NCBI GenBank assembly: GCA_030540435.1
Contig: JAUNWG010000017.1
Location: 1 to 37,567, forward strand
From: Eubacteriales bacterium
GTDB lineage: Bacteria > Bacillota > Clostridia > Oscillospirales > Butyricicoccaceae
Direction: 5' to 3'
Length of the DNA stretch: 37,567 nt
The notes under the pieces are model-generated. The model was not told where the DNA came from and did not search any database. It saw nothing but the letters and a program-made list of their open reading frames with translations. Positions within the stretch are counted from its first letter, which is position 1. Every line of letters begins with the position of its first letter. This document shows, piece by piece, positions 31,920 to 37,567 of this stretch. The position numbers and the translations under genes are program-made.

Positions 31920-33083
31920 ATGGCACGCAAAAAAAATGGAAAACCGAACAACTTTCCGCTGTGGAGCATCCCCTGCCTGCTGATGGCAGGCGGCCTGCTT
32001 GCCGTTGACCAACTGGGCGGCAGCGAACAGCTGACCGCTTTGCTTTCCAATATCGCCGGCAATTCAGATTTTGTACAGGCGACGCTCGCCTCCGAGGTCG
32101 GTGCGCTCGGCTGGGAATCGGTTTCCACTCATACGCCAAATGCCGTCAGCGTGTCAGACGTCATTGCTGCACAGGCTTTGCCGGAAGAAATGACCGATAC
32201 CGACGCGGGCTGCGACACGGACGCCGCCAATATGCTGGTATCAGAAAGCCAATTTGCTCCGCCTGCCAATGTGCAAAAGGCGGTGGATACCTCCAACGCA
32301 CCGACAACGACCGCCTCCGGCGCCGCCATCAAGCAACTCACCATCACCGGCGAAAGCGGCGGCTATCCCGGTAAGGACGGCGTTTATATTCAAAATGCTT
32401 CCGGTCTGTCCTATGACCTTTCCTCCATGCTCGCTGACCCGATCCAGATCACAAAAAACAGCTCGGTAGATGAACCGACGGTTATGATCCTGCATACCCA
32501 CGCCAGCGAAGCATATGTCGACCAGTCCGGCGGACGCTCGGAAGACCCCGCGCACAATGTCGTGTATATCGGTGATGTTCTGACACAGGTATTGGAGGCA
32601 CAGGGCATCGGCGTGGTACACTGCCGCGAAATCATTGATTCCCCCAGCTACAACCAGTCGTATAACCGCGCCATGGACATCATTGAAGCGCAGATGAAAG
32701 AGACGCCATCCATCAAAATGGTCATCGACCTGCATCGGGATTCCATGATCACATCCTCCGGCATGGAGTATAAGGTAGTCTCTGAAATCGATGGACAGAC
32801 TTGCGCACAGCTCATGTTTGTTATGGGCACAAATGCCGGTGGTCTGACGCATCCGAACTGGAAAAGCAACCTAAATTTTGCGGTCAACCTGCAAAAACGC
32901 ATCCTCGCGGAATATCCCACGCTCATGCGCCCGGTCAACCTGCGCAAGCAGCGGTTTAACGAGCAGGCGACCACCGGCAGTATGATCCTGGAATGCGGCA
33001 CCAGCGCCAATACGATGGAAGAAGCTGAGCTTGCCATCCGCGCCTTTGGCAAAAAACTGGCGGAGGAGCTGAACGGCGAATAA
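31920..33083 (+). CDS. spoIIP: Stage II sporulation protein P
   Basis: Membrane-anchored peptidoglycan amidase/endopeptidase of the SpoIID-SpoIIM-SpoIIP engulfment machine. 387 residues: a short basic N-terminus, one membrane segment (about 13-30), a variable linker (about 40-180), then the catalytic domain with ILHTHASEAY (H192, H194, E197), DLHRDS (D270, H272) and ECGTSANTMEEAE. A weak sigma-E-like sequence (TCATATCT around 31855) precedes it. gpr upstream is the usual neighbour in Clostridia. Confidence 0.95.
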   Translation: MARKKNGKPNNFPLWSIPCLLMAGGLLAVDQLGGSEQLTALLSNIAGNSDFVQATLASEVGALGWESVSTHTPNAVSVSDVIAAQALPEEMTDTDAGCDTDAANMLVSESQFAPPANVQKAVDTSNAPTTTASGAAIKQLTITGESGGYPGKDGVYIQNASGLSYDLSSMLADPIQITKNSSVDEPTVMILHTHASEAYVDQSGGRSEDPAHNVVYIGDVLTQVLEAQGIGVVHCREIIDSPSYNQSYNRAMDIIEAQMKETPSIKMVIDLHRDSMITSSGMEYKVVSEIDGQTCAQLMFVMGTNAGGLTHPNWKSNLNFAVNLQKRILAEYPTLMRPVNLRKQRFNEQATTGSMILECGTSANTMEEAELAIRAFGKKLAEELNGE

Positions 33084-33110
33084 TTGTGTAGATACCGAAG
33101 GAGAAAAAAC

Positions 33111-34568
33111 TTGAATTTATCTGATCTGCAATTCACAACCAATCTGGATGAAAATATCGCACGCATGAAGGCATTTTTCACCCATGACAATACCTTCATC
33201 TGCCGTGTGGTGCAGGGGCGCGGCTCCCCTGCCCTGCGCGCTGCCCTGTTCTTTTTTGACGGCATGGTGGAAAGCAGCGCGATCAACGAAAGCATCATCA
33301 AGCCGGTCAGCCTATGGACGGGTGCACCGCTGCCGATGGATGCCGTCATCGACGAAGTGCTGCACATCGATGACTGTCCGTTTGATCCCCCTATGGAGAA
33401 GCTGCTGTCCGCCTTTTTATACGGCGACACGATCATTCTGGTGGATGGCGACAGCCGCCCCGCCGTCGTCAACACCAAGGGCTTCGCCAAGCGCGGCCCG
33501 GATGAACCGGACAATGAAAAAGTCCTCCGCGGCCCGCGGGAGGGTTTTACCGAAGCCTTTATGGGAAATCTCGCCCTGATCCGCCGCAGGCTGCGCACCC
33601 CGCACCTGTGCTTTGAATTTTTTGAGGTCGGCTCGGTGTCACATACGACCATCAGCATCTGTTATATCGACGGCATCGCCGACCAAACCGTATTGGAGGA
33701 CGTGAAGCGGCGCGTACAGGCGGTCGAGCTGGACGCCATTTTAGACGCCAATTACCTCAATGAGATCATCCGTGACGACCGACACTCCCCCTTTCCGACT
33801 GCCGGCTTTACCGAGCGCCCGGATATCGTCGCCGCCAAGCTGCTGGAAGGGCGCATCGCCATCGTCGTGGATGGCACACCAGTCGCCCTGACGCTTCCGC
33901 ATATCTTACAGGAAACCTTCCAGGCAAACGACGATTACTATATCTCCTATCTGTATACCAACCTGACCCGCTGGCTGCGTGTGCTCGGCTTTGTCCTGAC
34001 GCTCACACTGCCCGCGATCTATGTCGCGCTATTGACATGGCATCAGGAGATGATCCCCACGCGGCTATTGTTTTCCATCGCCGCTTCCCGGCAGGGCGTG
34101 CCATTTACAACATTTACCGAAGCCGTCGGCACATTGATCGTCTTTGAGATCTTAAAGGAAGCCGGAACGCGCACGCCGGATACGATCGGACAAGCGCTGT
34201 CCATTGTCGGCGGTCTGGTTCTGGGACAAGCCGCCGTGGACGCCCGCTTTGTGTCCGCGCCCATGGTCATCGTCATCGCCTTTTCCGGCGTGACGGCGCT
34301 CATCGTGCCCAAGCTGCGCACCGCGACGCTGGTATTCCGCTTTTTCCTGCTGGTCTGCGCCGCGATTCTGGGACTGTATGGCGTGCTGCTGGGCTTGGGG
34401 CTGATCCTCGCCCATGTCTGCGGCCTGACCTCCTTCGGCATCCCCTATCTGACAAACGTACTGTCCGCACAAAAGCACAGCAGCCGCGACGTCCTGCTGC
34501 GCTTCCCATGGTTCGCCATGAAGCCGGACCGCCGCTTTCTCGCGGGCTGGAATGGGGTGCGCCGATGA
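33111..34568 (+). CDS. Spore germinant receptor A subunit (GerA family)
   Basis: 485 residues from a TTG at 33111, which has GAAGGAG 7 nt upstream; it follows spoIIP by 27 bp. The large cytoplasmic N-terminal domain (about 1-275) shows GRGSPALRAALFFFDGMV, LLSAFLYGDTIILVDGD and RGPREGFTEAFMGNLALIRRRL, the family core motif. Four or five membrane helices follow from about 305 with ETFQANDDYYISYLYTNLTRWLR and the LRTATLVFRFFLL region. It is the receptor subunit with the main conserved motifs. Confidence 0.93.
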   Translation: MNLSDLQFTTNLDENIARMKAFFTHDNTFICRVVQGRGSPALRAALFFFDGMVESSAINESIIKPVSLWTGAPLPMDAVIDEVLHIDDCPFDPPMEKLLSAFLYGDTIILVDGDSRPAVVNTKGFAKRGPDEPDNEKVLRGPREGFTEAFMGNLALIRRRLRTPHLCFEFFEVGSVSHTTISICYIDGIADQTVLEDVKRRVQAVELDAILDANYLNEIIRDDRHSPFPTAGFTERPDIVAAKLLEGRIAIVVDGTPVALTLPHILQETFQANDDYYISYLYTNLTRWLRVLGFVLTLTLPAIYVALLTWHQEMIPTRLLFSIAASRQGVPFTTFTEAVGTLIVFEILKEAGTRTPDTIGQALSIVGGLVLGQAAVDARFVSAPMVIVIAFSGVTALIVPKLRTATLVFRFFLLVCAAILGLYGVLLGLGLILAHVCGLTSFGIPYLTNVLSAQKHSSRDVLLRFPWFAMKPDRRFLAGWNGVRR

Positions 34569-35599
34569 ACCGCAAAATAAAAGCCCTGTGCGCCGGGCTG
34601 CTGTGTCTGCCACTGTGCGGGTGCAGCTGGCGCGATGCCGGTGATCTGTCCGCCGTGACTGCCGCCGCCATTGACAGCAAAGCCGGTACCTATCAACTGT
34701 CCGCAGAGCTTGCCGTCCCGGACCCGGATTCCGCAACGCCGCAGGCGCAGATCGTCACCGGACAAGCGGATACCATTGTACAGGCAATCGACAACACCGG
34801 CTTTGGCCGCAGTGCACAGCTGTATTGGAGCCATACCCGCGTGCTGTTTCTGGGGCAGAATGTCCTGCGGAACGGCATTGCAGATGAGGTGCAGGATCTT
34901 ACGGTTTCCAGCGAAGTGCGCCCCTCCGTGCGTGTATGCGCCGTAAAAAACGCAACTGCCGCAGGGATACTGACCGACTGTATTTCCATCGACGGCGATC
35001 CTGCGGGTTTTGCCCTCGGTGACAGTCTCGACCATGCGATCCAGCAGTCGCAGGTGCCGGATATCCCGCTGTATCGCGTACTGGACTGCATCGAAACCGA
35101 CGGCGTTGACGCGGTTTTGCCCGCAGTGTCCATCAAAGAAGGACAAGCTGTTTTGACCGGCGCGGCGTTGTTCTCCGGCGACGCGCTGTGCGGCTGGCTG
35201 GATGAACAGCAGACGACCATTTTGTGTGCGCTGCTGTCTGCGGGTGATTCCGCCATCGTCTATGACGATACCGCACGGTATAAGCTGACCAATATCCACA
35301 CCGCTGTCTCTGCCAACACGAAGGAGCAGACCGCCTTTTCCATCCAGCTGCGTGCCGACGTGGCCTGTGAGAGCAGCGGGCAGGCAAAGCGCGCCGCCTC
35401 TACCCTGCGGGCGCAATGTACCGAGGTGATCGAACAGCTGCAACGCAATGGCTGTGATGCGTTGGGCTTTGGACAGGCCTGGGAGCGCGCCGACGCCGCG
35501 AGCTGGAAACAGGCGGCTGACACGGATTGGCAGTCTGTACCGGTGACGGTACATGTGACGCTCCATGCCACCCAAAGCGCGGAAGGAGGAAGCCGATGA
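34565..35599 (+). CDS. Spore germination lipoprotein, Ger(x)C family
   Basis: 344 residues. Lipoprotein signal with LPLCGC (Cys about 20), then the GerC domains: WRDAGDLSAVTAAAID, a VGQ-like FGRSAQLYWSHTRVLFLGQNVLRNGI, the RPSVRVCAVKNATA strand, and a C-terminal domain with long helix for LRAQCTEVIEQLQRNGCDALGFGQAWER. The ATG overlaps the A-subunit stop by 4 bp and the C-subunit stop overlaps the B-subunit start by 4 bp, so all three are translationally coupled. Confidence 0.92.
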   Translation: MNRKIKALCAGLLCLPLCGCSWRDAGDLSAVTAAAIDSKAGTYQLSAELAVPDPDSATPQAQIVTGQADTIVQAIDNTGFGRSAQLYWSHTRVLFLGQNVLRNGIADEVQDLTVSSEVRPSVRVCAVKNATAAGILTDCISIDGDPAGFALGDSLDHAIQQSQVPDIPLYRVLDCIETDGVDAVLPAVSIKEGQAVLTGAALFSGDALCGWLDEQQTTILCALLSAGDSAIVYDDTARYKLTNIHTAVSANTKEQTAFSIQLRADVACESSGQAKRAASTLRAQCTEVIEQLQRNGCDALGFGQAWERADAASWKQAADTDWQSVPVTVHVTLHATQSAEGGSR

Positions 35600-36654
35600 A
35601 CCAGGTAAACGATCGGCAGGCGACCTGCCTGCTGCTTGTGATATTGAGCGGCTGGGCATTGACCATGACCGCAGAAAATGGCCGGGACGGCTGGATCGTC
35701 GTGCTGCTTGCCAGCCTGCTTATCCTGCCGGTTGCCGCACTGTGCTGCCTGCCATCGGAGCAGCTGCCCTGCACGCGGTGGTATGCCCTCCCCGATGCTG
35801 TATTTGGCAAGGGCTTCGGCACCGCCTATCTGTGCGCATTGACAGTCCTCGCCTTCTGGTCCCTGTGCATGACGGTTCTGAGCGGCGTTATTTTCCTGCG
35901 CACAGTTTCCGGCGGGCAATGGTATGTCTGGCTGCTGACAGTCGCTATCCTGCTGTGCGCCGCGGCTGCCGCGCAAAACGGCGTCACACGGCTCGTGCTG
36001 TGGACAGAGCCTGTCGTCTGGCTGGTCATTGCAGCGCTTGCCATTTCGCTGCTGCTCAGTCTGCGGCAGATGGATTGGAATGCACTGTTCCCTGTCATGG
36101 AAAACGGCTGGCAGGGCACGCCGATGCGCGTCTATCTGCTGCTGTCGATTCCATTTGGGGAGGTGTTTTTCGCTGCTGCCGCATTGGGCGGCACCGGTAC
36201 CCAAACCCGCGTCGGGCTGCTCCGCGCCTGCATACTGGCGGGCGTGCTGCTGTGCCTGCTGTATATCCGGAACATCTGTCTTTTAGGCCCGGACGGCGCG
36301 AATGCCGTGCTGTATCCGTCGTACACTGCGGCAAGCGTACTGGAATTTGGCAAATCATTCCAGCGCGGCGAAGCGCTCATTTCCGGCAGTTTGATCGTGT
36401 GCACCGTTGCACGCGCCGCACTGCTGCTGGATTTCCTCTCCGGCTGTTCGCAGGCCGTCACAGCGCGCTGTACCCAAAAACGCGGCGTGTGGCTGTTCGC
36501 CGTGATCGCAGGCATCCTGTGCTCGCTGTGCGCCGGGAGCAACGACGCCTTTGCAAACGCGCAGCAGTTATATCAGCTGCTGCTCCTGCCATTTGTATTG
36601 ATCGCGGCGGCAGCGCTTGCAATCGGCGTTATGGTGAAAAAGAAAAGCAGATGA
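35596..36654 (+). CDS. Spore germinant receptor B subunit (GerB/spore permease family)
   Basis: 352 residues with about ten hydrophobic helices of the APC-superfamily GerB fold (RQATCLLLVILSGWALTM near the N-terminus, IRNICLLGPDGANAVLYPSY in the middle). It probably forms the ligand-binding, channel-like part of the germinant receptor. Here it comes last, after the C subunit, the reverse of the textbook A-B-C order. A hairpin lies directly after the stop. Confidence 0.9.
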   Translation: MNQVNDRQATCLLLVILSGWALTMTAENGRDGWIVVLLASLLILPVAALCCLPSEQLPCTRWYALPDAVFGKGFGTAYLCALTVLAFWSLCMTVLSGVIFLRTVSGGQWYVWLLTVAILLCAAAAAQNGVTRLVLWTEPVVWLVIAALAISLLLSLRQMDWNALFPVMENGWQGTPMRVYLLLSIPFGEVFFAAAALGGTGTQTRVGLLRACILAGVLLCLLYIRNICLLGPDGANAVLYPSYTAASVLEFGKSFQRGEALISGSLIVCTVARAALLLDFLSGCSQAVTARCTQKRGVWLFAVIAGILCSLCAGSNDAFANAQQLYQLLLLPFVLIAAAALAIGVMVKKKSR

Positions 36655-36659
36655 AAAAT

Positions 36660-36699
36660 GCCCTCTCTGCGGTGTACAGAGAGGGCGTTGCTGTTCTTT
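36660..36699 (+). terminator. Terminator of the ger operon
   Basis: Ten-bp stem GCCCTCTCTG/CAGAGAGGGC (36660-36669 with 36677-36686) and an interrupted T-rich tail (GTTGCTGTTCTTTC). Confidence 0.75.
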
Positions 36700-36704
36700 C
36701 ATGA

Positions 36705-36733
36705 TTGACATTTCTTGAGAAGTCGATTATAAT
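36705..36733 (+). promoter_or_regulatory. Consensus sigma-A promoter of candidate antitoxin RNA 2
   Basis: TTGACA (36705-36710), exactly 17 bp, TATAAT (36728-36733): a perfect consensus, the best promoter in the window, with no gene behind it. Confidence 0.85.
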
Positions 36734-36739
36734 AAAAAT

Positions 36740-36848
36740 GTGGAAACCGGACGGTTGCCACAAACGAAGGGCTATCTATGTTGTCAAGAGCTGGCTAACT
36801 CTCAACAACACGTGAGCCGTCTGATTGTGACAGACGGCTCACTTTTTC
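36740..36848 (+). ncRNA. About 109-nt RNA antisense to the end of a 47-residue toxin-like gene (candidate antitoxin)
   Basis: Predicted from the consensus promoter to a terminator with stem GTGAGCCGTCTG/CAGACGGCTCAC (36812-36823 with 36831-36842) and T-run. It has a 5' hairpin (TGG.AACC/GGTT.CCA, 36741-36760) and a middle hairpin TGTTGT/ACAACA (36779-36810). Its 3' end covers the last codons of the opposite-strand peptide gene at 36839-36982. The opposite strand lacks a T-run at the hairpin, so the toxin message should extend across it. Confidence 0.65.
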
Positions 36849-36982
36849 TTTGTCTTCTTTATCGAGACAATCAAATCCACAATGGCTACGAGGAGCATTG
36901 CTACCTCAAGTCCAATGTCAATCAACTGAAAAAGGATATGTATCACCTCCACAAGAATATTTCCCGCAGAAGCTATATACAT
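36839..36982 (-). CDS. 47-residue membrane peptide, candidate type I toxin
   Basis: Minus-strand frame from the ATG at 36982: N-terminal MYIASAGNILVEVIHILFQL, an acidic turn (IDIGLEVAM), hydrophobic LLVAIVDLIVSI, then the basic tail KKTKKK. GGAGG is present but only 1 nt before this ATG; internal GTG codons at 36952 or 36946 are alternatives. The strong promoter (37087-37115), about 98-nt structured leader and overlapping opposite-strand RNA support a type I toxin. Toxicity is inferred. Confidence 0.6.
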   Translation of the reverse strand: MYIASAGNILVEVIHILFQLIDIGLEVAMLLVAIVDLIVSIKKTKKK

Positions 36983-37086
36983 GCCTCCATTCCGCTGCTG
37001 CGGGATGACAGGCAACCGTCTTTTACCGTCTCCGATCTACAAAGCTGACTAAAACTCAATCCAAGATCGGTGGTTTCCACACAGCT

Positions 37087-37115
37087 ATTGTAAATGCTTT
37101 TTGAAAGCAAGTCAA
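37087..37115 (-). promoter_or_regulatory. Promoter of the 47-residue peptide gene
   Basis: Minus strand TTGACT (37110-37115), exactly 17 bp, TACAAT (37087-37092). Start expected near 37080, giving a leader that begins TGTGGAAACC like the antisense RNA. Confidence 0.7.
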
Positions 37116-37149
37116 GGAACTATTTTGAACCATAATTAACAATGTAATC

Positions 37150-37242
37150 GGTCAAAAAAATAACCGCCAAGCTACCAACTAAACGGTTATTTCTTTAATC
37201 GTTCTTAGGGGCGCACCGTCTATCGGGTGTGCCTTTCTTTTT
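37150..37242 (-). ncRNA. Candidate orphan antitoxin RNA of a decayed Hol-Tox-type module
   Basis: Minus strand promoter TCGACA (37272-37277), 17 bp, TATCCT (37249-37254) with TG extension. The RNA would end at the stem AAATAACCG/CGGTTATTT (37192-37184 with 37166-37158) followed by seven T. The plus-strand copy of this hairpin closely resembles the 3' hairpin of the toxin gene at 37422-37532, so the RNA could pair with that message in trans. The toxin frame expected upstream of 37160 is absent. Confidence 0.45.
37206..37241 (+). terminator. Plus-strand terminator downstream of the decayed module
   Basis: GGCGCACC/GGTGTGCC with one G-T pair (about 37210-37232), followed by TTTCTTTTTA. Confidence 0.6.
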
Positions 37243-37289
37243 ATATTCAGGATAACACGATGGCGCAGCTTTGTCGAGTAACTAGGCGC

Positions 37290-37318
37290 TTGACCATTAC
37301 TTTCCATTCTGTTATGAT
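37290..37318 (+). promoter_or_regulatory. Promoter of the Hol-Tox-like gene
   Basis: TTGACC (37290-37295), exactly 17 bp, TATGAT (37313-37318) with TG at -15/-14 (extended -10). Leader of about 97 nt, containing CCCC/GGGG hairpins. Confidence 0.7.
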
Positions 37319-37421
37319 ATTTTTGAGGCATACCACGACAAACGGTAGGCGGTTGCGTTCCCCTTTTCCGGGGACATCTTTTTGGGATTGCCCCCATCTT
37401 TCATAGTAAGGGGGTGATTGC

Positions 37422-37532
37422 ATGAACTATGTTACATATTCCGAACTTGTTCAGTTCATTTCTATGCTGTGCAACTTTGGCTCTGTGCTCATCATGCTCA
37501 TTGCTCTGTTTCTTCAGAACAAAAAGAAATGA
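37422..37532 (+). CDS. 36-residue holin-like toxin (Hol-Tox type)
   Basis: ATG at 37422 with AAGGGGGTGAT just upstream. The peptide has the family opening VTYSELVQFISMLCNFG, continues as one membrane helix (SVLIMLIALFL) and ends in the basic QNKKK. This is the pattern of the short putative holin-like toxins common in Firmicutes. The stop codon lies inside a terminator hairpin. Its own antitoxin would be on the opposite strand beyond the window end. Confidence 0.75.
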   Translation: MNYVTYSELVQFISMLCNFGSVLIMLIALFLQNKKK

Positions 37533-37566
37533 CCGCCCAGCTTCCACACATGGCAGTCATTTCTTT
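37526..37566 (+). terminator. Stop-overlapping hairpin of the Hol-Tox-like gene
   Basis: AAATGACCGCC pairs with GGCAGTCATTT with one mismatch, followed by CTTT at the window edge. It is about 70% identical to the hairpin at 37158-37196. Confidence 0.65.
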
Positions 37567-37567
37567 G

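Noticed and set aside
36740..37048. 102-codon plus-strand frame near the right end
   Set aside because: It runs through a strong terminator and is antisense to the 47-codon gene; no ribosome site.
37179..37397. 72-codon minus-strand frame at the right end
   Set aside because: It covers the toxin leader and two hairpins, has no membrane or domain pattern and no ribosome site.

Overview
The window (about 37.6 kb, GC rich at roughly 55% by eye, with AT-rich intergenic gaps) is chromosomal DNA of a spore-forming, low-redundancy Clostridia-type Firmicute. The evidence is strong Shine-Dalgarno sites, a GPR/SpoIIP/Ger sporulation and germination block, a glgC-glgD-glgB-glgA glycogen cluster of the kind found in gut Oscillospirales, type I small-toxin loci, and YycJ/RlmH. 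Exact taxonomy is inference. No rRNA, tRNA, CRISPR array, transposase or phage gene was seen.

Layout, left to right. (1) 0-1.8 kb: serine synthesis, the 3' end of serC and complete serA, closed by a terminator. (2) 1.8-6.1 kb: a surface lipoprotein driven by an ECF-like promoter, a GntR/UTRA regulator with two HutC-type operators, a YbaK-type deacylase, a DacA/DacF-type D,D-carboxypeptidase and a DUF1294 membrane protein. (3) 6.2-8.7 kb: pyrC, then an EHN-type epoxide hydrolase of noticeably lower GC. (4) 8.7-16.0 kb, all minus strand: an unusual wal-type envelope cluster read as nudF, a WalK-like sensor with no kinase domain, walH(yycH)-like, walI(yycI)-like, murA, walJ(yycJ), rlmH. (5) 16.1-16.4 kb: a candidate type I toxin-antitoxin pair (29-residue membrane peptide and convergent short RNA). 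(6) 16.5-22.5 kb, minus: glycogen synthesis, glgB-like, glgC, glgD, glgA. The GlgB-like protein has lost the nucleophile and the acid/base of GH13 branching enzymes. (7) 22.6-27.9 kb, minus: cinA, a 62-residue membrane protein, a duplicated-domain lipoprotein, a three-SLH surface protein, and an anti-sigma/ECF sigma pair. (8) 27.9-30.8 kb, minus: cysteine desulfurase and thiI (sulfur transfer to tRNA or thiazole), whose transcript probably runs into the sigma gene, and rpsT. (9) 30.9-36.7 kb, plus: gpr, spoIIP and a gerA-gerC-gerB type germination receptor operon. (10) 36.7-37.6 kb: a cluster of small-toxin/antisense RNA modules running off the window end.

How parts fit together: the ECF sigma/anti-sigma pair (27.9-26.5 kb) probably controls at least two exported proteins in this window, the SLH protein next to it and the lipoprotein 24 kb away, because both carry the same unusual promoter block. 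The wal-like cluster looks like signalling machinery whose kinase output was discarded while the membrane sensor and its two accessory proteins were kept, translationally coupled. The strongest candidates for undescribed biology are the kinase-less WalK-like/WalH/WalI assembly, the catalytically dead GlgB in an otherwise intact glycogen operon, and the antisense-RNA/membrane-peptide modules at 16.1 kb and 36.7-37.6 kb.
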